From contig DTSE01000088.1 in the NCBI GenBank assembly GCA_012965515.1, positions 18,421 through 82,420 of the forward strand: DNA of 64,000 nucleotides, given 5' to 3'. Source of the stretch: Candidatus Melainabacteria bacterium. Its GTDB lineage: Bacteria > Cyanobacteriota > Vampirovibrionia > Obscuribacterales > Obscuribacteraceae. The notes under the pieces were generated by a model, which was not told the origin of the DNA, searched no databases, and saw nothing but the letters and a program-made list of their open reading frames with translations. Shown piece after piece: positions 59,326 to 64,000 of this stretch; the first letter of the stretch is position 1; each line of letters starts with the position of its first letter. Position numbers and translations under genes: made by a program.

Positions 59326-60382
59326 TCTCACCACCTGCCTCGCTGGAGTCGTTTCTGCTCTCTCTTTGTCCTTGCAACTTTTTAACTACGTCGACGAGAT
59401 CATCGATGCCGGCCGGGCACGATACTGTGCACCTGCCGCAACCTACGCAAGTTTTGAAACCATAGGGATCGTCAAATCCGTGCAATTTGTGCCGATACCA
59501 GAATTTCAGCCGATCAACCGGAGTCGGTCGGAAATTGTAGTCTCCTGCAACCTGAGCAAATCCAACAAACTGGCAACTATCCCATTCTCTTACACGTGAA
59601 CCGGAGTCTCCGTTGAGGCTAGCGATATCCACCAAGTCGAAGCAATAGCAAGTCGGACACACCGGGGTGCAATTTCCGCAGCTCAAGCAACGTTTGCCCA
59701 GCTCATCCCAGATCTCGTTGTTCCATTCCATGTCCATGGTGGCACGCAAATTGTCCGGCTCAAACCCATTGGTAAAAGCCTTATCTCGCCGCTCCCAATA
59801 GTCTTTGTAATTGTCTTTGTCCGTCTCGCTGACGGATGTGAATATCTGCCTGCAATTTTCCAGGGATTCAATCCCTCGTGGTGTTTCTACTTGCACAAAA
59901 AAAGCATCGCCAAGATCTGTAAGAAAGATGTCGTATCCTTTGGTTGCGCAAGATGTCCCCATAGATTTGCAAAAGCAATATTTGTCCGGCATGCAGGACA
60001 ATCCAATTATCAAGCTCTCTTTCCGGCGCTGAAGATAATGAGTATCGGCGGGGCCGGCTTCGAATATTGTGTCCATAATGCCAAGTCCGGCCAAGTCGCA
60101 AGGATGAACTCCAAAGAGCACTTGAAAGTTCATTTCTGGTTTTACTTCTCTGATTTCATTGCCACTGTATTCAACAAGAGTTTCACTAGGTGGATAGAAA
60201 AATTTCTTTGGTGGCAAAATTGTTCGCAGTGCTTCCCAGGCTATCTGCGCTTCGGTCTCAATCTCTTTGAAAGAGAATGACTGTTCGGAAACTCGCACTG
60301 GTGCGAAAAATTTACCGAGGGACTTTAACGTTTGAAAGAAGATTGAGAAATCGGTTTTCTTTAGAAGCAGGCTTTGCGACAC
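59306..60382 (-). CDS. hydB: Hydrogenase beta subunit, 4Fe-4S protein
   Basis: 358 aa, GTG start with AGGAG. The N-terminal half binds cofactor-poor sequence typical of HydB/AsrA (FFYPPSETLVEYSGNEIREVKPEMNFQVLFGVHPCDLAGL) and includes CMPDKYCFC. Two [4Fe-4S] clusters near the C-terminus are bound by CLSCGNCTPVCPTCYC and CVGCGRCTVSCPAG. It is the first gene of the operon, preceding gamma, delta and alpha subunits. Such subunits pass electrons between the FAD subunit and Fe-S chain. Confidence 0.92.
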   Translation of the reverse strand: MSQSLLLKKTDFSIFFQTLKSLGKFFAPVRVSEQSFSFKEIETEAQIAWEALRTILPPKKFFYPPSETLVEYSGNEIREVKPEMNFQVLFGVHPCDLAGLGIMDTIFEAGPADTHYLQRRKESLIIGLSCMPDKYCFCKSMGTSCATKGYDIFLTDLGDAFFVQVETPRGIESLENCRQIFTSVSETDKDNYKDYWERRDKAFTNGFEPDNLRATMDMEWNNEIWDELGKRCLSCGNCTPVCPTCYCFDLVDIASLNGDSGSRVREWDSCQFVGFAQVAGDYNFRPTPVDRLKFWYRHKLHGFDDPYGFKTCVGCGRCTVSCPAGIDDLVDVVKKLQGQRESRNDSSEAGGENESQIK

Positions 60383-60728
60383 GTGGAAGCTCTCCTAGAT
60401 TACTCATCTATTACAGCCGAATTGCTTGTCCGGCATATCGTTCTGCGGGATTAAGCTCAATGAGGCACATAACGCTTACGGGACGGGGCGAGAACTATTG
60501 AAGGTTTAGCTGTTACGGCTGACAAAAAAAGACGCCAGGTCTAACTGGCGTCTTCGGGCTCAGAGTTGACTCAGGTGCCCGCTGCCCTTGGGGAGCTTTG
60601 GTATCCTCCTCCTCGGGTTTCTCTTGTACCTCGAGTCTACGCCCAGTGTCTCTAAATCACATCATCAGAAAGTATTACCGTACTAATACTTGGGACGGAT
60701 AGCCGGGCCTTTTCTTTGAACTTCAAAG
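60383..60728. other. Hydrogenase promoter region and usp 3' region
   Basis: The right part of 60383-60524 must contain the hydB promoter; I find no convincing FNR-like box. AGTATTA-CCGTAC-TAATACT (60671-60690) is a 7-bp inverted repeat of unknown role beside the usp 3' end. Confidence 0.45.
60525..60554 (-). terminator. Intrinsic terminator after usp (minus strand)
   Basis: AAGACGCCAG-N6-CTGGCGTCTT; on the minus strand it ends in a run of seven T. It separates the hyp/usp unit from hydB. Confidence 0.9.
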
Positions 60729-61232
60729 TCAGTGCTTCTTGTGCGCTGAGCTTACTGGCTCTTTTACTTCTTTAGCGCGGACCAATGGTCTGATGATTTC
60801 TACCGAACACGGGGCATGCGCCGCTACATAGGTAGATACACTGCCCAAAAGATTTCTGGGGCATACGTCCATTCCATGCGCGCCGACATAGATCTTTTCT
60901 GCATTCCACTGTACGGCAATATTGATGATCTCCTTGCGCGCCGAGCCCTCTTTAATCTCGTATTCTACGTTTGCCTCAGGAAAAGACTCTTGCAGTTTTT
61001 GAACTTCCCTTTCGCACAGACTTTGCGCATGATTCCAGCGGCGCTCGTAAATTTTGGCAAGTGCTTTATCCGCATCAAATTCTTCAATTTCTTCCGGAGA
61101 AGCGCAAAGCATTTCCAGGACTGTCAGCAGTTTGAAACAAGTTCCAGGCTGCCAGTGCTGTTTCATTACGGCATCTACAATATGTTTTGAATACGGTGAA
61201 TCATCGATTGCTATTAGAACTTTCATGCTCAT
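60729..61232 (-). CDS. Universal stress protein (UspA family)
   Basis: 167 aa (ATG 61232 or 61226). Single domain starting KVLIAIDDSPYSKHIVDAVMKQHWQPGTCFKLLTVLEML. Nucleotide motif is altered (GAHGMDVCPRNLLGS; Gly spacing kept). It overlaps hypC by 32 bp at its 5' end and is the last gene of the hyp operon, so a Usp is co-transcribed with hydrogenase maturation genes. Confidence 0.92.
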   Translation of the reverse strand: MSMKVLIAIDDSPYSKHIVDAVMKQHWQPGTCFKLLTVLEMLCASPEEIEEFDADKALAKIYERRWNHAQSLCEREVQKLQESFPEANVEYEIKEGSARKEIINIAVQWNAEKIYVGAHGMDVCPRNLLGSVSTYVAAHAPCSVEIIRPLVRAKEVKEPVSSAHKKH

Positions 61233-61443
61233 TATCTCTCTGTGGTATTCCCAGAAGTTCTAGGGTTTCCATTGCTTGTTCCGCACTTATTTGGCTTATG
61301 ACTGCGCCCGCGTAAACTAGAACCCAGTCGCCTTCAAGAATGTTTTCGAATGGAATAAATACCTCTTTGCGAAATCCTAAACTCTCTACGACGGCTTTTT
61401 TTCCTATGACTTGAATTACTTTAGTGGGAATGCTGATGCACAT
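61201..61443 (-). CDS. hypC: Hydrogenase maturation chaperone HypC
   Basis: 80 aa of the HypC/HupF family. It begins MCISIPTKVIQV, with the essential Cys2 after the initiator Met, and contains GDWVLVYAGAVISQISAEQAMETLELL. HypC carries Fe(CN)2CO with HypD and docks on the large subunit. It overlaps hypB by 23 bp at its start and the usp at its end. Confidence 0.93.
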   Translation of the reverse strand: MCISIPTKVIQVIGKKAVVESLGFRKEVFIPFENILEGDWVLVYAGAVISQISAEQAMETLELLGIPQRDNEHESSNSNR

Positions 61444-62128
61444 GTTTCGTCTGCTTTTGCTCTTGCCTGTATGCTTCTATCTGCGACTGTATCCATGAGG
61501 TCCATTTATCCATTCCATAACCGGTTTTTGATGAAACCTGCATGGTCACAACATCTGGATTGATTGCTTGAATATTCTTCTCTGCCTCACCTAAATTGAA
61601 TTCAACATATTCAAGCAAATCGCACTTTGTAAAAACGACAAGATCGCAGTTTCTAAAGATGACCGGATATTTTATTGGTTTGTCGTCCCCTTCTGTGACA
61701 GAAAGCAGCACTACACGCTTAAATTCGCCTAGGTTGAATTCTGCCGGGCAAACCAGATTTCCGACATTTTCAATGAAGAGCACATCAGTTTTTTCCATTT
61801 TTTCCGAATGCAATAAACGTGCCACCATATTCGCATCGAGATGGCAACTGCGACCTGTCGAAATCTGATGTACTGAAACCCCTGTCTTCCTAATGCGATC
61901 GGCATCGAGCTCGCCAACCATATCGCCCTCTATAACAGTAGAGGAGAATTTTCTTCCAGCCATGCGAAAAGTTGCCTCTAGCAGGCTGGTTTTGCCCGCA
62001 CCGGGTGCACTCATCAGATTGACGGTGCAAGTCATAGCCTCTCTGAAGTGATCACGATTGTGCTCTGCCAACTCGTCATTCTTGTTGAGAATGCGTTCCA
62101 TCGTGTGTTCGTCGGCCGATTCGTGCAT
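61421..62128 (-). CDS. hypB: Hydrogenase nickel-incorporation GTPase HypB
   Basis: 235 aa; AGGAG precedes the ATG. G1/P-loop SAPGAGKTSLLE (about 38-49), followed by VIEGDMVGELDADRIR, SCHLDANMV, FIENVGNLVCPAEFNLGE and TKCDLLEYV, as in HypB/HupM. C-terminal His-rich tail (KHVHQHSH) may bind nickel. An N-terminal Cys-motif of the E. coli type is not present. It drives Ni delivery with HypA. Confidence 0.94.
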   Translation of the reverse strand: MHESADEHTMERILNKNDELAEHNRDHFREAMTCTVNLMSAPGAGKTSLLEATFRMAGRKFSSTVIEGDMVGELDADRIRKTGVSVHQISTGRSCHLDANMVARLLHSEKMEKTDVLFIENVGNLVCPAEFNLGEFKRVVLLSVTEGDDKPIKYPVIFRNCDLVVFTKCDLLEYVEFNLGEAEKNIQAINPDVVTMQVSSKTGYGMDKWTSWIQSQIEAYRQEQKQTKHVHQHSH

Positions 62129-62138
62129 TAGTATTCTC

Positions 62139-62504
62139 CTATTCAGTCTGGTCTAGTTCGACCACAACATTGACTACATCCAATTCTTCACCTTGCAGGA
62201 GATTGCCAATACCACTGTCACAGGTTGGGCAGCGATATGCATTGGAAGCCTCCGGATGGTATTTGTGCTGGGCCCTTTTGCATTGTGCCATGGCCGAAAT
62301 CGTATTTATCACGAGTTGGCAATTTGCTGCTCCTGGATAAAATGCCTTCATATTGTCAAACGCGAATTCAACAGATTCCGGTTCAGCATTTCGGAATTCG
62401 CCAAATACAACACTGACATTGTGAGCTGTTGCTGGCGCTCCGATAGAATGTAGCCTCTGGCTGACGATTTCAAGAATGGATTTGGCTATTGCCGACTCAT
62501 GCAT
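62139..62504 (-). CDS. hypA: Hydrogenase nickel-incorporation protein HypA (variant zinc site)
   Basis: 121 aa. N-terminal MHE Ni-binding motif (His2) and Glu3 are kept. The zinc domain normally uses two CxxC pairs; here C75 is present but the second Cys of the first pair is Ala78, while C92/C95 (CPTC) are intact. H80 or H83 (AQHKYHPE) may replace it. It overlaps the protease gene by 8 bp and lies 10 bp from hypB. Confidence 0.9.
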   Translation of the reverse strand: MHESAIAKSILEIVSQRLHSIGAPATAHNVSVVFGEFRNAEPESVEFAFDNMKAFYPGAANCQLVINTISAMAQCKRAQHKYHPEASNAYRCPTCDSGIGNLLQGEELDVVNVVVELDQTE

Positions 62505-63033
62505 TTTTGCGTAGCGCCTCTAAGATTCTCTCGACAAGGAATGAAAGATTAGATACTAGCTGTGGAAGTTTCTTATTTAGGGCCGGGCTAATTTCTTCCT
62601 TCCAGTTGACTTCTCCTATTTCCACGCCGAAGAAAATCAAGCGATTTGGCAAGCGGTCCGTTTCTCTCACTATTTTTAGCTCGTCGATTACAGAAAATCC
62701 GTGAGTCGACCTGATATTCGTGCTTTGTCCGTCCAGCATGGCGTTTAAGTCGATAATTGTCACCGAACCGGGAGACAATCCATCGCAAGTTGAGTCTATG
62801 ATAATCGCTGCCTTGTGTCCGTGCAGACATTCTCCCAGGCGATTTGTGTAGGTTCCGAGGTCAAAACGACATGCTCCATTTAGCACCCTTTCCGGAAGGT
62901 TGTCGCAAAGCGCTACAGCGATCCCGTCATCTCCCCGTAAGGAGTTGCCTACCGTGACGATGCACAGGCCGGTAGGCTCAGGAATGGCGGAGTGTGGGCA
63001 GCGCATTGTATCGGCTAGTTTGGGGGCGTACAT
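62497..63033 (-). CDS. Hydrogenase maturation protease (HyaD/HoxW-type)
   Basis: 178 aa from ATG 63033 (in-frame TTG at 63039). The N-terminal GNSLRGDDGIAVALC motif with Asp (Ni-binding) is followed by DLGTYTNRLGECLHGHKAAIIIDSTCDG and STHGFSVIDELKIV, giving the family's three Ni/substrate-binding positions. It cleaves the large-subunit C-terminal peptide after Ni insertion. First gene of the hypA-hypB-hypC-usp operon. HypD, HypE and HypF are not in the window. Confidence 0.9.
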   Translation of the reverse strand: MYAPKLADTMRCPHSAIPEPTGLCIVTVGNSLRGDDGIAVALCDNLPERVLNGACRFDLGTYTNRLGECLHGHKAAIIIDSTCDGLSPGSVTIIDLNAMLDGQSTNIRSTHGFSVIDELKIVRETDRLPNRLIFFGVEIGEVNWKEEISPALNKKLPQLVSNLSFLVERILEALRKNA

Positions 63034-63233
63034 ATCCAAGTTTCACATCCGAGAAATCTTCTACATTCACAATTCTGCGATTTCTTCACGGTTATGGCAT
63101 GCTTCTCAAGAATGATTCTTGAAGACTTGATTTTAATGAAACCAGCCCCTCATTCTTATGAACGATACTAATAGTATCTTGTCGATGTTAGGCTTCCAAT
63201 GCTCTGGTTATGCCATTGGCAGGAAGGTGAGCG

Positions 63234-63449
63234 ATGAGATACGTTGAAATTAAGAAAGACATCTATCTTGCTTTGATGTTTCTTGGTTTGGTGCTCTTGG
63301 TTATTTCTGTGCGCCTCGCCTCGAGTTCGTTCGGCGTAGATCTCGCGGGCACCCTGTTGTTTTTAATCGCATGTGTACAAGGCTCTATTTGCCTCGGTTT
63401 CGGTGCTTTTACCTGGATGTTCCAGGAAGATCCTGAGATCTGGAGCTAG
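63234..63449 (+). CDS. Small membrane protein
   Basis: 71 aa with AAGGTGAG upstream of the ATG. Two hydrophobic helices (IYLALMFLGLVLLVISVRLA and LLFLIACVQGSICLGFGAF) and short polar ends. Not recognised. It is divergent from the hyp operon and ends at a perfect terminator. Confidence 0.65.
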   Translation: MRYVEIKKDIYLALMFLGLVLLVISVRLASSSFGVDLAGTLLFLIACVQGSICLGFGAFTWMFQEDPEIWS

Positions 63450-63476
63450 TGATCTATAGTTCTTTGCAGAATCACA

Positions 63477-63512
63477 AACAGGAAGCAATTCAATTGCTTC
63501 CTGTTCTTTTGT
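63477..63512. terminator. Bidirectional intrinsic terminator
   Basis: AACAGGAAGCAATT-C-AATTGCTTCCTGTT, perfect 14-bp stem with T-run, between the small membrane protein gene and the convergent usp. Confidence 0.9.
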
Positions 63513-63536
63513 TGATTGTGCTCAAGGCGTGTTTAG

Positions 63537-64000
63537 CTAAGGAGCTATGGCTTTAGCCTTGTCCTTTCCCTTCGTTTCGCATGTAGTGGGATGTTTCGCT
63601 TTAGGACGTACAATTTCGACCGAACAAGGCGCCTTTACGGCTACCGCTTTCGAAACACCGCCCCAAACAAAACGATCGCAAAGATCGTGTCCGTGCGCGC
63701 CAATCAATATCTTGTCGGCCATCCACTCAACTGCAGCTTCGATAATCTTGTCACGTGGATTTCCCTTTCTAACATCGACATGAATTACGCAATTAGGATG
63801 CTTTCGCTCGATTAGCTCTTTGCCTTCGGCGCAGATTTTGCTTGCATGCTTCTCTCGTCGCTCGAAAGCCGTTTTCTCCAGTTCACCCCAATTTTCGTTA
63901 TCTATTTCACTCCACCTGATAGGTTCAACAACAGACATTATTTTGAATGCTGTGTCGGCAGGCCATTTGCGCTCAGCAATAGTCTCCAGTACTTTTTTGC
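63537..64000 (-). CDS. Universal stress protein (UspA family), 5' partial
   Basis: The frame is open past ATG 63938 to the right edge (KKVLETIAERKWPADTAFKIMSVVEPIR), so the true start lies beyond the window. The nucleotide motif reads GAHGHDLCDRFVWGG, resembling the Usp at 60729 (GAHGMDVCPRNLLGS), and the tail is Lys-rich. Paralog of the hyp-operon Usp. Confidence 0.88.
   Translation of the reverse strand, partial: KKVLETIAERKWPADTAFKIMSVVEPIRWSEIDNENWGELEKTAFERREKHASKICAEGKELIERKHPNCVIHVDVRKGNPRDKIIEAAVEWMADKILIGAHGHDLCDRFVWGGVSKAVAVKAPCSVEIVRPKAKHPTTCETKGKDKAKAIAP

Noticed and set aside
60383-60528. FNR/Anr box upstream of the hydrogenase operon
   Set aside because: Searched by eye for TTGAT-N4-ATCAA; the closest string (TTGAGCTTAAT on the minus strand) is too poor a match.
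1-64000. CRISPR array, tRNA, rRNA or insertion sequence
   Set aside because: No regularly spaced repeats, no tRNA-like cloverleaf ends or rRNA signatures, and no transposase frames recognised in the window.

Overview
The window reads as one contiguous chromosomal segment of a free-living, facultatively aerobic bacterium with periplasmic c-type cytochromes, moderate G+C and tightly packed genes (many ATGA overlaps and clear Shine-Dalgarno sites). The lineage cannot be fixed without a search. A cyanobacterial-type metallothionein, secreted TPR proteins and a Box/Paa-like diiron protein would fit a non-photosynthetic relative of Cyanobacteria (Vampirovibrionia/Obscuribacterales type), but that is a low-confidence guess.

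Layout. 1-2.05 kb: end of an RsbT / RsbX-like phosphatase / histidine kinase partner-switching module. 2.2-7.1 kb: a family-X polymerase-like HhH protein, a PLP Cys/Met-metabolism enzyme, Hsp20, a GNAT acetyltransferase and an HPF/RaiA ribosome-hibernation factor. 7.5-11.2 kb: Usp, then an ArsR-type regulator divergent from rhodanese, TauE and persulfide dioxygenase-rhodanese genes (sulfide/persulfide detoxification). 11.2-12.8 kb: ferredoxin, BoxB/PaaA-like diiron protein and a small cytochrome c. 13-22.2 kb: FtsH, Usp and two P-type ATPases (MgtA-like, P2A-like). 22.3-36.7 kb: a dense run of Usp proteins with a globin-coupled histidine kinase divergent from a NarL-type response regulator, PEP synthase, an archease and a HAD phosphatase-P-loop ATPase fusion. 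37.4-48.4 kb: a Na,K-ATPase-like pump, more Usp proteins, an alpha/beta hydrolase, a metallothionein, a phosphoribosyltransferase, a TPR protein and a cytochrome c. 48.8-55 kb: secreted and lipid-related genes, an avidin-like protein, a diheme cytochrome and a beta-CASP nuclease. 55-63 kb: a complete four-subunit NAD(P)-linked group 3b-type [NiFe] hydrogenase operon (order beta-gamma-delta-alpha) followed by an acetyl-CoA hydrolase/CoA-transferase, then Usp, HypC, HypB, HypA and the maturation protease. 63.5-64 kb: another Usp, cut by the window edge.

The unifying theme is survival at low oxygen or low energy. Seventeen Usp-family genes lie in 64 kb, interleaved with Hsp20, a ribosome-hibernation factor, three P2/P3-type ATPases, PEP synthase, a phosphoribosyltransferase, CoA-transferase, hydrogenase and a heme-globin sensor kinase next to a LuxR-type response regulator. 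This gene inventory closely parallels the Mycobacterium tuberculosis DosR dormancy regulon (Usp proteins, HspX, CtpF, a hibernation factor, phosphoribosyltransferase proteins, ferredoxin). The simplest inference is an independently assembled hypoxia/dormancy island whose sensor is the protoglobin kinase. Individually notable items are a cytoplasmic avidin with most biotin contacts kept, the HAD-ATPase fusion, a P-type ATPase with replaced ion-site residues, a degenerate serine-recombinase-like protein and a HypA lacking one zinc cysteine.
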